Shown: piece after piece, positions 54,413 through 63,569 of the stretch
Position numbering within the stretch: the stretch's first letter is position 1
How the letters are laid out: every line of letters begins with the position of its first letter
Source: Flavobacteriales bacterium
GTDB lineage: Bacteria; Bacteroidota; Bacteroidia; Flavobacteriales_D; CAJJDF01
NCBI GenBank assembly: GCA_018609055.1
Contig: JABAYJ010000009.1
Coordinates: 369,761-433,760, forward strand
Direction: 5' to 3'
DNA length: 64,000 nt
The notes under the pieces: generated by a model
Databases searched by the model: none
What the model saw: the letters and a program-made list of their open reading frames with translations, nothing else
What the model was told of the DNA's origin: nothing
Made by a program: the position numbers and the translations under genes

Positions 54413-56695
54413 TTATTTCTTTTTTCCTGATTTGTTTTGAGCATCCACTACAGCAAGTGCTGTCATGTTTACAATTTCATCTACACTCGCTCCAAGTTGT
54501 AATACGTGAGCAGGTTTAGTTAATCCCATGATTACTGGTCCTATAGAATCTATTTCATTTAGTTCTTTCAGCAGCTTGTAGTTAATATTAGCGGAATCTA
54601 AGTTAGGGAATATAAGTCCGTTTACATTTTTACCAACTAGTTTAGAAAAAGGGAATTTCTCTTTTAGCATCTTAGGGTTTAAGGCAAAGTCTGCTTGAAT
54701 TTCTCCGTCAATAACTAAGTCTGGGCAAGTTTCGTGAAGAATATCTATTGCTTCTTTTACTTTACGAGAAGTATGATTATCAGCAGAGCTAAAATTAGAA
54801 TAAGAAAGCATTGCTATGGCTGGTGTCATTCCAAACATCTTAATTACTGTTCCAGTCATTTCAGCTATCAATGCTAAGTCTTTTCCAGATGGATTTGGTG
54901 TAATAGCTGTATCCGAAAGGAACATTGGGCCTCTCTTGGTTAGCATAACGTTAGTAGATGATATTTTATCCACACCTTCTTCTTTAGGTATGATTTCTAT
55001 CAATGGTTTAAGTACTGTAGAGTATTGTCTGGCATATCCAGAGATGAAAGCATCAGCCATTCCTTCATTAAGCATCATAGTTGCAAAGTAGTTTCGCTCC
55101 CTCATTAGCTTATCAGCATCAAAAAACGTAACTCCTTTTCTTTGTCTTTTTTTCCAATATTTTTCAGCAAACTCTCTTTTTCTTTTTCTTTCCTTGTAAG
55201 ATTTTGGATCTATAATTTCAACTTTACTATCAAAACCTATTTCTCCCATCAATTCTTGAATGGTTTCTTTATCTCCTAATAAAATAGGAATTGCAATTCC
55301 TTCTTCGTGAACATATTGAGCTGCTTTTAATACATCTAAATGGTCTGCTTCAGCAAATACTACTCTCTTAGGATTAGATTTTGCTCTATTATGAAGTAAA
55401 CGTACAATCTTATTACCTCTACCTAATCTGTCTTCAAGTTCGTGTTTGTATTCTTCCCAATTAGTAATAGGTTTTTGAGCTACTCCACTTTCCATTGCAG
55501 CTTTTGCTACTGCAGGAGGTATGGTAGATATTAATCTTTGGTCAAATGGTTTTGGAATAATGTATTCTTTTCCAAACTTAATGTTTACCTCATCATAAGT
55601 AATGTTAACCTGCTCAGGAACAGATTCTTTAGCTAAATCAGCTAAAGCATGAACTGCTGCCATTTTCATGGCTTCATTTATTTTGGTTGCTCTTACATCC
55701 AATGCTCCTCTAAATATAAATGGAAACCCAAGTACATTATTTACTTGGTTAGGAAAATCAGATCTTCCTGTTGCCATAATGATATCATCACGAGTTGCAA
55801 CTGCTAAACTATATTCTATTTCAGGTTCAGGATTAGCCATTGCAAATACAATTGGGTCTTTAGCCATTGTAAGCAGCATAGCTGGTGTTACAATATTTCC
55901 TTTAGATAATCCTACAAATACATCAGCACCTTTCATTGCATCCTCAAGTGTATGCTGGTCAGTCTGATCGGTTGCAAATTCAGCTTTTTGGGTAGTTAAA
56001 TCTTTTCTGCTTTTTTGGATAACACCTTTGCTATCACACATTATGATATTCTCCTTTTTTGCACCCAAAGAAATGTAAAGTCTTGTACATGATATGGCAG
56101 CTGCACCAGCTCCATTCACTACAATTTTCACTTTGTCTAATTTCTTTCCGGTAATTTCAATTGCATTTTTAAGCGCAGCAGTACAAATAATTGCAGTACC
56201 ATGCTGGTCATCATGCATGACAGGAATATCTAGTTCTTCTACTAATCTTCTCTCGATTTCAAAAGCTTCTGGAGCTTTAATATCCTCTAAGTTTATTCCT
56301 CCAAAAGTTGGGGCAATATTCTTTACAGTTTCTATAAAAGTATCAATGTCTTCGGTATCAACTTCAATATCAAATACATCAATATCAGCAAATATCTTGA
56401 ATAGTAAACCTTTTCCCTCCATTACTGGTTTAGAGGCTTCTGGACCAATATTTCCTAATCCTAAAACAGCTGTACCGTTTGATATTACTGCAACTAAATT
56501 TCCTTTAGAAGTATATTTATAGACATCCTCTTTATTCTCGGCAATAGCCAAGCAAGGTTCTGCAACACCTGGCGAATATGCTAGAGATAAATCTCTTTGG
56601 GTAGAGTATTTTTTTGTTGGGACAACCTCAATTTTTCCAGGTTTTGGATGACTGTGGTATCTTAAGGCATCATTCTTTTTTCTCTTATCTTTCAT
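54413..56695 (-). CDS. maeB: NADP-dependent malic enzyme with phosphotransacetylase-like domain
   Basis: The product has 760 residues. Residues 1-430 are malic enzyme: SLAYSPGVAEPCLAI, MHDDQHGTAIICTAALKNA, and Rossmann VVNGAGAAAISCTRLY. Residues 430-760 are a phosphate acetyl/butyryl transferase-like domain (RVVFAEADHLDVLKAAQ, AMLSYSNFSSADN), usually regulatory in MaeB. It decarboxylates malate to pyruvate. Confidence 0.96.
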   Translation of the reverse strand: MKDKRKKNDALRYHSHPKPGKIEVVPTKKYSTQRDLSLAYSPGVAEPCLAIAENKEDVYKYTSKGNLVAVISNGTAVLGLGNIGPEASKPVMEGKGLLFKIFADIDVFDIEVDTEDIDTFIETVKNIAPTFGGINLEDIKAPEAFEIERRLVEELDIPVMHDDQHGTAIICTAALKNAIEITGKKLDKVKIVVNGAGAAAISCTRLYISLGAKKENIIMCDSKGVIQKSRKDLTTQKAEFATDQTDQHTLEDAMKGADVFVGLSKGNIVTPAMLLTMAKDPIVFAMANPEPEIEYSLAVATRDDIIMATGRSDFPNQVNNVLGFPFIFRGALDVRATKINEAMKMAAVHALADLAKESVPEQVNITYDEVNIKFGKEYIIPKPFDQRLISTIPPAVAKAAMESGVAQKPITNWEEYKHELEDRLGRGNKIVRLLHNRAKSNPKRVVFAEADHLDVLKAAQYVHEEGIAIPILLGDKETIQELMGEIGFDSKVEIIDPKSYKERKRKREFAEKYWKKRQRKGVTFFDADKLMRERNYFATMMLNEGMADAFISGYARQYSTVLKPLIEIIPKEEGVDKISSTNVMLTKRGPMFLSDTAITPNPSGKDLALIAEMTGTVIKMFGMTPAIAMLSYSNFSSADNHTSRKVKEAIDILHETCPDLVIDGEIQADFALNPKMLKEKFPFSKLVGKNVNGLIFPNLDSANINYKLLKELNEIDSIGPVIMGLTKPAHVLQLGASVDEIVNMTALAVVDAQNKSGKKK

Positions 56696-56712
56696 AGTTC
56701 AATAATGATTGA

Positions 56713-56720
56713 CAAAGATA
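56713..56720 (-). promoter_or_regulatory. -7 element of maeB-ppa
   Basis: Minus strand TATCTTTG fits TAnnTTTG, 17 bp before the maeB ATG. Confidence 0.45.
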
Positions 56721-56784
56721 GTCTAATGTTGACTAAAAAGAAAATAAAGGAATGGTTGTGTTAACAGAGAATTGTTGATTTTTA

Positions 56785-57135
56785 TTACTCAATTGCTCTT
56801 TCTTCGAGCCATTTTTTAATTAGCTGATATTCTTTTTCAGGTAATGGCTTTTTTCTAGGCATGTCTTTTACTTCAATAACTCTGTTGTAAAAAGTCCCTG
56901 CATCTACAGCAAGCTTTGTTGTTTTGTAATTAGTCCAAGATGATGGCTTACCATGATGACAAAAAGTACCGCTACAATAGGTATTCATTATAGGTTTGAT
57001 GTCTTTACTAAAAGTAATCTCACTTGTTTCATTTTGAATAGGAGCCATCATTGGTTGATGAGTTCCCGACCCAAAAATTAGCGCAGAGGATATCATCAAT
57101 GAATACAAAATGAAAAATAGAGTTAGTTTAAGCAT
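56785..57135 (-). CDS. cytochrome c-like exported protein with a CX4CH motif
   Basis: The product has 116 residues. A signal peptide or anchor (about 5-22) is followed by FSKDIKPIMNTYCSGTFCHHGKPSSW, the same context as small Bacteroidetes c-type cytochrome domains, but with four residues between Cys54 and Cys59 before His60, instead of CXXCH. A possible distal ligand is Met in VKDMPRKKPLP. If haem is bound, the spacing is unusual; otherwise the Cys pair may be a disulphide. It is last in the lptD-barrel-PorE-like operon, 2 bp after the previous stop. Confidence 0.7.
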   Translation of the reverse strand: MLKLTLFFILYSLMISSALIFGSGTHQPMMAPIQNETSEITFSKDIKPIMNTYCSGTFCHHGKPSSWTNYKTTKLAVDAGTFYNRVIEVKDMPRKKPLPEKEYQLIKKWLEERAIE

Positions 57136-57137
57136 TT

Positions 57138-59126
57138 TTAGTTCCCAATTATTTTAACCTCAGTTCTTCTGTTAAGCGCCTTATTTTCTTTAGAATCATT
57201 ATCCGCTCTCGGTTTAGTTTGTCCGTATCCTTTGTATTTAAGTCTAGATACATCAATACCTTTCATTACTAAATAGTTTACGACAGATTTAGCTCTTTTC
57301 TCTGATAGAACTTGGTTTTTCCCAGCATCCCCATCACTATCGGTATGTCCTCCAACTTCAATTTTAAGTTCAGGGTTGGTTTTCATTAATTCATAAAGCT
57401 TATCTAACTCTATTCTTGACTCAGATTTTAAATTGTACTTTGAAACATCAAAAAATATGTTTTCGAGTACAAATGGCTTGTCACTAATTTTAATTTTCTC
57501 AAGAGGAATATCTATTAGTATTGGTTCTTTAGAACTATTAAAAGAGAAGTTTTTTGAATAGAAAAAATAACCATCACGAGATACGTTTATTGCTAACTCC
57601 TTATTTGTTGGTATATTAACTAAGAAACCTCCTGATTTTCGATCAGAAACTGATTTTAATAAAACCTCTTTTGTTTTTAGATCAATAATAGTGATAATAG
57701 AACCTAAAGGTAATTTAGAGTCAGCATCAAATACTTTTCCTTTCATGTATGTTGTGTACACAGGTTTAACTGCAGGTGGTAATTCAAACGAGTAAATATC
57801 TAAGCCTCCTTGTCCACCTTCTCTATCACTAGAGAAATATGCTAATTCACCATCAGATGAAACTACAAGGCCATTTTCATTTCCGCTTGTATTAATTGGA
57901 TAACCTAAGTTAACAGGAGTTCCCCAATTTCCATTTTCATCAATCCTAGATACAAATAAGTCCATTCCGCCCATTCCTGGATGTCCATTAGAACCAAAGT
58001 AAAGAGTTTGACCATCTGGATGAATAAATACCGATTCTTCTCTAAAAGGAGTATTAATAGTGTTTGATAATTTTTCTGGTGTACTCCAGTAACCTTCATC
58101 ACTTAAGTGAGTTACGTATATATCTTGCTCTTCAGGATTCTGTCTTCCTCTTTGTTTTAGAACAGAACGAATAAAATAAAGCGTTCTTCCATCTGCAGAA
58201 AAACAAGGCTGAGATTCCCAGTTAATTGTGTTTATTGGTGCTCCAAGATTTCTTGGTTTACTCCAAGAGTTACCTAATCTCCTTGCATAAAATAAATCGC
58301 AACTCCCTTTTCCAGTTCGGTCGTTACCATATCCATCAACTCCAGCACAGCTAGTAAATATCAAGAAATTACCGTCAGCAGTTATAGTTGGGGCACCTTC
58401 ATTAAAAAAAGTGTTAATAGAACTAGATAAACTTAATGCTGGTTTCCAATCACCATTATCATTGGTAGAACTAGCATAGAAATCTTCTTGTCTTCCTCCT
58501 CTTAACTGAGCATTTTTGTCTAATATCACACGGGTGAAAATGATGTTTTGACCATCACCAGTAAGTGAAGGAAAATATTCTGGTTGTGAAGTGTTAATGT
58601 TACTTCCTAAGTTTTTAGGATTAAACGGAACTGGATTTTTTAATGCTTGAGTTGCAAAATCACAACTTTCAATATACAGTCTTGCTTTAGTTTGAAATGT
58701 TTCGTTAGTGTTTTTATAAGTTAAAAATCGTGCTGCATTTCGTTTACACTTTTCGTACTGCCCTGCAATTAGCTGCATTTGGGATAAATAAAAGTATTCG
58801 TTTTTACCATACTCTGGATTTATATTTAATCCTTGTTCTTTAGCTTCAATTGCCTTTTCTAGATTTCCTTTTTGTACTTCTATTTCGCTAAGTAGCATCA
58901 TTGCCGAAACAAATTTCGGGTCTTTTTTTAATGCTTTTAGTAAATAGGATTCCGCTAAAAGTAACTTGGACTCGTCTCCATAACTTGAGTTATATTCACT
59001 GTATCCTTTTTTAAAAAGTGCAACAGCCTTTTTGTTGTCCGAGTCATACATTGAACTTTGAGCTGTAGTGTTACAAGAGCCCAGTAAAAGCATGAAAATC
59101 AGTGTGTAAATAAAAGTATGTTTCAT
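57138..59126 (-). CDS. PorE-like lipoprotein: TPR, beta-propeller, carboxypeptidase-regulatory-like and OmpA domains
   Basis: The product has 662 residues. A lipobox (LLLGSC, Cys18) is followed by TPR helices (about 30-160: AVALFKKGYSEYN, KDPKFVSAMMLLSEIEVQKGN), PD40/WD40-like propeller blades (YFPSLTGDGQNIIFTR, QPCFSADGRTLYFIRS, SVFIHPDGQTLYFGSNG, GLVVSSDGELAYFSSDREGG), a transthyretin-like domain (about 455-530) and a C-terminal OmpA peptidoglycan-binding domain (HTDSDGDAGKNQVLSEKRA near 595-613). This order matches PorE of the type IX system in P. gingivalis. It is proposed to tie the secretion machinery to peptidoglycan. Bacteroidetes have many similar paralogues, so PorE identity is not certain. 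Confidence 0.85.
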   Translation of the reverse strand: MKHTFIYTLIFMLLLGSCNTTAQSSMYDSDNKKAVALFKKGYSEYNSSYGDESKLLLAESYLLKALKKDPKFVSAMMLLSEIEVQKGNLEKAIEAKEQGLNINPEYGKNEYFYLSQMQLIAGQYEKCKRNAARFLTYKNTNETFQTKARLYIESCDFATQALKNPVPFNPKNLGSNINTSQPEYFPSLTGDGQNIIFTRVILDKNAQLRGGRQEDFYASSTNDNGDWKPALSLSSSINTFFNEGAPTITADGNFLIFTSCAGVDGYGNDRTGKGSCDLFYARRLGNSWSKPRNLGAPINTINWESQPCFSADGRTLYFIRSVLKQRGRQNPEEQDIYVTHLSDEGYWSTPEKLSNTINTPFREESVFIHPDGQTLYFGSNGHPGMGGMDLFVSRIDENGNWGTPVNLGYPINTSGNENGLVVSSDGELAYFSSDREGGQGGLDIYSFELPPAVKPVYTTYMKGKVFDADSKLPLGSIITIIDLKTKEVLLKSVSDRKSGGFLVNIPTNKELAINVSRDGYFFYSKNFSFNSSKEPILIDIPLEKIKISDKPFVLENIFFDVSKYNLKSESRIELDKLYELMKTNPELKIEVGGHTDSDGDAGKNQVLSEKRAKSVVNYLVMKGIDVSRLKYKGYGQTKPRADNDSKENKALNRRTEVKIIGN

Positions 59127-59128
59127 AG

Positions 59129-59770
59129 TTAAAAGTGATAGTTAATTCCAAAATTTCCGATAATCCCTAGATTGGTTTGTGTAAACCTTTGTTCGAATTG
59201 TGTAGTTGTATTAGTAACGTATAATGTCTTTTCATATTTTGGACGATAAACCAATATGTCCAATCTAGACTCTAAACAAATCGAAATTTGTGGTGTAAGA
59301 AAGTAATCAACTCCTATGCCAATTATTGCTCCATATCCATTTCCTCTAATTTTAGTTAATGAAATTGGTGTTGCTAAACTGTCTGTAACTCCAAAATCTT
59401 GGCTAAAATCCATGTAAGCTACATCTACAAATAAATTAAGACTTACTTTTCCTTCGTATATTCTTCTGTATTCTGTTCCAAGTCTTATAACCTGTTCTTT
59501 GTACACTAAACTTTGAAATGCATCTCTATATCCATAAGGGTTGTTTTCGTAAGAAACACGTAGCGAAATGTTTTTAAAATTATATTTTAATCCTAATCCA
59601 GAAAATAAATTGGGAACTGCCGTCTGAGTTTCAAAAGTATAAGGTTTTCCTATTGCAAATGTCCTTAAAGTCCACTTGTTATTATCTAAAACTGAGGATT
59701 GTTCATCTTGGCTATAAGCTCCTTGTGACAAAATAAAAAAAGCAATAAAAATAGTAATGTATTTTTTCAT
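59129..59770 (-). CDS. outer-membrane beta-barrel protein
   Basis: The product has 213 residues. Signal peptide (MKKYITIFIAFFILSQGAYSQ) and alternating amphipathic strands ending in an aromatic residue (FGINYHF), the usual outer-membrane barrel terminus. About eight to ten strands can be imagined. Function is unknown. It is 2 bp upstream of the PorE-like gene and 9 bp downstream of lptD, so it may be a partner of either. Confidence 0.8.
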   Translation of the reverse strand: MKKYITIFIAFFILSQGAYSQDEQSSVLDNNKWTLRTFAIGKPYTFETQTAVPNLFSGLGLKYNFKNISLRVSYENNPYGYRDAFQSLVYKEQVIRLGTEYRRIYEGKVSLNLFVDVAYMDFSQDFGVTDSLATPISLTKIRGNGYGAIIGIGVDYFLTPQISICLESRLDILVYRPKYEKTLYVTNTTTQFEQRFTQTNLGIIGNFGINYHF

Positions 59771-59779
59771 GCTCTAAAT

Positions 59780-62320
59780 TTAACGAAATTCTCGGGGTTG
59801 AGATCGTTTGTTATATTTTAAATCTTGTAGCATTGCAGATTTTACGTTAATCTGAAAATTATAACTCTGTCTCGGACCAAAAGGAACCCAACTTAATTTC
59901 ATTTCCCAACAATGTAAATCTCTGTATACATCCATTGCTGTGTATGATATAGCCTGGTTTGTCATATCAAAATTAACTGTGTATCCCAATCTCCAATTTT
60001 GAGTAAAACTAACACTACCACTAGTCCCAATAGTTTGGATAAACTGAGTTGTATCATTTTTAGAAACGGTATTAAAATACCTTCTAGCGCTAAAGTTATA
60101 GTTTAAAGAAAGGTTCCAAGGAATGTCATATTGACTGATTGGTGGAGTTTCTTCATTTTCTGTTTCCTCTTTTTTCTTTTTAAAAGTTTCTGGAGATAAA
60201 CTAAAACTAACTGCGATACTTGAGTTTACAAACCTTGCTAATTTTCCTGTTTCAGCAATTAAATATTTATCTCTAATAGCTCCATCAGAATTTTGGAAAT
60301 AAGGATTGAACCTCATGTTCCCGTTTATTGAAATTACTTTAAATAAAGTTGTACGACCTGCAATAGTTATGTCCCTCATATTAAAGCTATCCAGTGCTAA
60401 ATCATAACTAGAACCAACAGTAAAGTTATCTATCAATTTTACTTTTTTGTAAACCATTCCAGTATCGGTTTTGGTTTTTATTTTCATTTCCAATGAGTTG
60501 GTTAAATTCAAAGAAACTAATCCTGACTGGCTATTTGGTGGATACCCATAAATCCCTAATTGAAGCGGAGAATAAGTAGGTACAAAAGTTGAATCATTGA
60601 TTGTGTCAGCAGCAATCAAGGAATTGAAATTTGGGTTGTAACTAAAAGATAAATTTGGTGTAAGTACATGTCTTATTATAGATTCTCGTTTTCCTTTTGC
60701 AAAACCAGAAAATCTATACATTCCATATAATTTACTTGTGGCTGAAACATTAATGCTTCCATTAAAAGCCCTAGACCAATTGGTTGGTCCTCTTAATGTA
60801 TCTCTTGTTACTTTATCTGCAATAGGATCGTATCCTTGACTAAGAGTTTGTAAGTACCATCTTTCAGTAACATTAATAGAAGGATTAATCGTAACCGATT
60901 TTTTCAAAACTTTTAATGAAGTTCCTGCACTTAAATTATGTTGAAATCCATTTCTCATATCAGAAAGTAACTTTCCATAATTATTTCTGTCCAAAGTACT
61001 ATCGTACAAAGCAGTGTCAATAAAGCTTATAGTATTTCTGAACTGAGTGTTATAGGTAACATAGATCTTAGCTAGTTCTTTTATTACTTTTTTGTTCCTG
61101 TTATTTTCGTTTTGAATCCCTTTTAAAGGATAAATTCTGTTCATTGCAAAGTTTACATCAGGAAGATTAAAAGTTAAATTGTTTGAGCTCTGTCGATTAG
61201 CATTGTTACTGTAAGTGTATGTTCCACTTTGTGATGCATTTAATGTTAAACTAAATGGAGTATTAGGAAATACTCTTCGGTAAGAGATAGAAGATTGATA
61301 GGAGTTATTTATAAAGTCTGTACCTCTTGCATTTATATCACTTCTTGGACTTCCATTGTAATTTACATTGGCATTAAAAGTAGAGTTTGGTTGTGCTTTA
61401 GGGTCTTGAATATGATTCCAATTAATTGCAAAAACATTACTGGTACTAAAGTTAGTTAAGCTCTGTAAAGCTTTATCTCCGGTTACATTTTTTTGATATG
61501 AAAGTTGAAAACTACCTGAGTTTTTATATAAATTTTTATACCTCAAAATTGAACGAACTCCCCAGGTTCCTCTGGTGTAAACACTCCCTGTTATTTGTAA
61601 ATCAAATCGTTCTCCAAAAGGTATGTAGTAACCACCATTTAATAATCCACTACCAAAAGCTACTGAATTATCGTAGGTTGGAATTATTATTCCTGCCCCT
61701 TTGTTTTTTTGATTTGGAAAAAAACCAAAAGGTAATGCTAGTGGTGTTGGAATGTCAGCAATGTAAAGCATTAGTGGGCCAGCAATAATCTTATTATCAG
61801 GTTTTACTATTGCTTTAGAAATATTGAAATAATAATGTGGATGCTCTAAATCACAAGTTGTATACTTTCCGTGAGCTCCGTGAGTCTCTTTGTTTGGATA
61901 TACTTTTACTTGGTCAAAATGTACAAAACCTTCACCTTGCTTGGCTCTACTGCCTTCAACAAATGCTTTTTTTGATTCAAAATTATAGCACATTAACTTT
62001 GCAGTAAATGTCTCTTTACCATCAGTAAATTCGGGAAAATCTACGTCCTTTCCAACTGAATCTTTAATTGGGTAAGCACATACATTTTTTCCTTTAAAAT
62101 CATATTCGATATATCCTGATTTTAGTACAATGTCACCAAATTTAACTTCGGCTTTTCCGTATAGGTATACTTTTTGCGATACAACATCTAAACGAATAGA
62201 ATCTTGAGCTTTGTAAGAAACAGGCTCGTCTAGTATTCGTTTTATTTTTAATGAATCATCCGGTTGTTGTACTTCTCCCTGAGCTATTGAATTAGCTGGG
62301 AGTAACAATATTAACAACAA
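59780..62320 (-). CDS. lptD: LPS-assembly protein LptD-like
   Basis: The product has about 846 residues. The N-terminal third is an LptA/OstA-like beta-taco (DVVSQKVYLYGKAEVKFGDIVLKSGYIEYD), followed by the Bacteroidetes LptD signature (MLYIADIPTPLALPFGFFPN...GIIIPTYDNS) and a long barrel ending SQPREFR. It inserts LPS in the outer leaflet. Start: TTG at 62320 is the first conventional codon, but the reading frame continues upstream to about 62380 with a better leader (KYIFIRSIVISGLLLILLLPANSIAQ) lacking any ATG/GTG/TTG. The true start may be a rare codon in that stretch. Confidence 0.88.
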   Translation of the reverse strand: MLLILLLPANSIAQGEVQQPDDSLKIKRILDEPVSYKAQDSIRLDVVSQKVYLYGKAEVKFGDIVLKSGYIEYDFKGKNVCAYPIKDSVGKDVDFPEFTDGKETFTAKLMCYNFESKKAFVEGSRAKQGEGFVHFDQVKVYPNKETHGAHGKYTTCDLEHPHYYFNISKAIVKPDNKIIAGPLMLYIADIPTPLALPFGFFPNQKNKGAGIIIPTYDNSVAFGSGLLNGGYYIPFGERFDLQITGSVYTRGTWGVRSILRYKNLYKNSGSFQLSYQKNVTGDKALQSLTNFSTSNVFAINWNHIQDPKAQPNSTFNANVNYNGSPRSDINARGTDFINNSYQSSISYRRVFPNTPFSLTLNASQSGTYTYSNNANRQSSNNLTFNLPDVNFAMNRIYPLKGIQNENNRNKKVIKELAKIYVTYNTQFRNTISFIDTALYDSTLDRNNYGKLLSDMRNGFQHNLSAGTSLKVLKKSVTINPSINVTERWYLQTLSQGYDPIADKVTRDTLRGPTNWSRAFNGSINVSATSKLYGMYRFSGFAKGKRESIIRHVLTPNLSFSYNPNFNSLIAADTINDSTFVPTYSPLQLGIYGYPPNSQSGLVSLNLTNSLEMKIKTKTDTGMVYKKVKLIDNFTVGSSYDLALDSFNMRDITIAGRTTLFKVISINGNMRFNPYFQNSDGAIRDKYLIAETGKLARFVNSSIAVSFSLSPETFKKKKEETENEETPPISQYDIPWNLSLNYNFSARRYFNTVSKNDTTQFIQTIGTSGSVSFTQNWRLGYTVNFDMTNQAISYTAMDVYRDLHCWEMKLSWVPFGPRQSYNFQINVKSAMLQDLKYNKRSQPREFR

Positions 62321-62423
62321 ACCGCTAATAACTATCGACCTTATGAATATGTACTTGGATTGTATAATGTTAAATTTGTTTTACTGTAATTGTCAAAACC
62401 GACACAAAGTTAATCTAAAAACT

Positions 62424-63545
62424 ATGTTTTCAGAAAAAATGAAGGGTATAACTGCTGATTTTACTTCCAAACGTTTATTGGGTGTATTTCTTGTGATGGG
62501 ACTCGTTTTTTTTCAAACTAATTCATTTTCGCAACAAAGTAAATTTAAAACTGTTGTAATTGATGCAGGTCATGGTGGGCATGATGATGGATGTAGCGGA
62601 AAGGGATCTAAAGAGAAAACTATTGCTTTAAGCATTGCTCTTAAGTTGGGTAAAATGATTGAAGCTAAGAATAAAGATGTTTCTGTGCTATATACTAGAA
62701 AGACGGATAAATTCGTTACTCTAGATAATAGAGCCAAAATTGCAAACAACAAAAAGGCAGACCTATTTATATGTATTCATGCAAATGCAAATAAAAAATC
62801 AACTCCATCAGGAAGTGAAACGTATGTTTTGGGATTGCACAAAACAGATGACCAAAAAGAGATCGCTAATAGAGAAAATGCTGTAATTGAACTGGAAGAA
62901 AATAGTAAAGCTAATTACCAACAAATTACACCTGAAAAACTGATTGCTAGAACAATGCAGCTGAGTGCTTATTTAAATCAAAGTATAAGTTTTGCTGGAG
63001 AAATACAAAAAGAGTTTAAAAAAATTGGGCGAAAGGATAGGGGAGTTAAGCAAGCAGGATTTGTGGTTTTGTACAAAACAACAATGCCGAGTGTATTAAT
63101 TGAAACAGGTTTTTTATCAAACCCAACTGAGAATACTTTTTTGAAGAAAAGTGAGAACCAAACAAAAATGGCAAAAGCGATTTACAATGCTTTTAACACA
63201 TACAAAACTAAGAGAGATAAAATATATAACGAAATAGCTAAAAGTAAAGCTCCAGTCACTAAAAAAGTAACAACAGCTGGGAAACCAGTTTTTAAAATTC
63301 AGTTAGCCTCTTCTACTAATAGGATAGAGCCAAAGTCATACAATTTTAAAGGACTTAAGGAGGTAGAAATAAAACAAGACGGTAAATATTACCGTTATTA
63401 TTATGGAGCTACAAACTCTTATTCGCAGATAAAAACTTCATTGGCTTATGCCAAGAAAAAGGGATACAAAGATGCATTTCTGTTGGCTTTTGTTGATGGA
63501 AAAAGAGTAGATTTGCAAGAAGCAATTAAAAAGGCTTCCAAATAA
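62424..63545 (+). CDS. N-acetylmuramoyl-L-alanine amidase with C-terminal SPOR-like domain
   Basis: The ATG at 62424 (MFSEKMKGITADF) is chosen; an in-frame ATG at 62343 would sit in the divergent lptD leader, and ATG 62439 is also possible. The product has about 373 residues. Signal (LLGVFLVMGLVFFQTNSFSQ), Amidase_3 domain with VVIDAGHGGHDDG (zinc His), ICIHANANKK, and VLIETGFLSNP (catalytic Glu), and a C-terminal SPOR-like region (VFKIQLASSTNRI...YYRYYYGATNSY). It cuts peptidoglycan cross-bridges at the septum. An MCE gene follows. Confidence 0.93.
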   Translation: MFSEKMKGITADFTSKRLLGVFLVMGLVFFQTNSFSQQSKFKTVVIDAGHGGHDDGCSGKGSKEKTIALSIALKLGKMIEAKNKDVSVLYTRKTDKFVTLDNRAKIANNKKADLFICIHANANKKSTPSGSETYVLGLHKTDDQKEIANRENAVIELEENSKANYQQITPEKLIARTMQLSAYLNQSISFAGEIQKEFKKIGRKDRGVKQAGFVVLYKTTMPSVLIETGFLSNPTENTFLKKSENQTKMAKAIYNAFNTYKTKRDKIYNEIAKSKAPVTKKVTTAGKPVFKIQLASSTNRIEPKSYNFKGLKEVEIKQDGKYYRYYYGATNSYSQIKTSLAYAKKKGYKDAFLLAFVDGKRVDLQEAIKKASK

Positions 63546-63569
63546 AAACAACACTAAAAATAATTTGTT

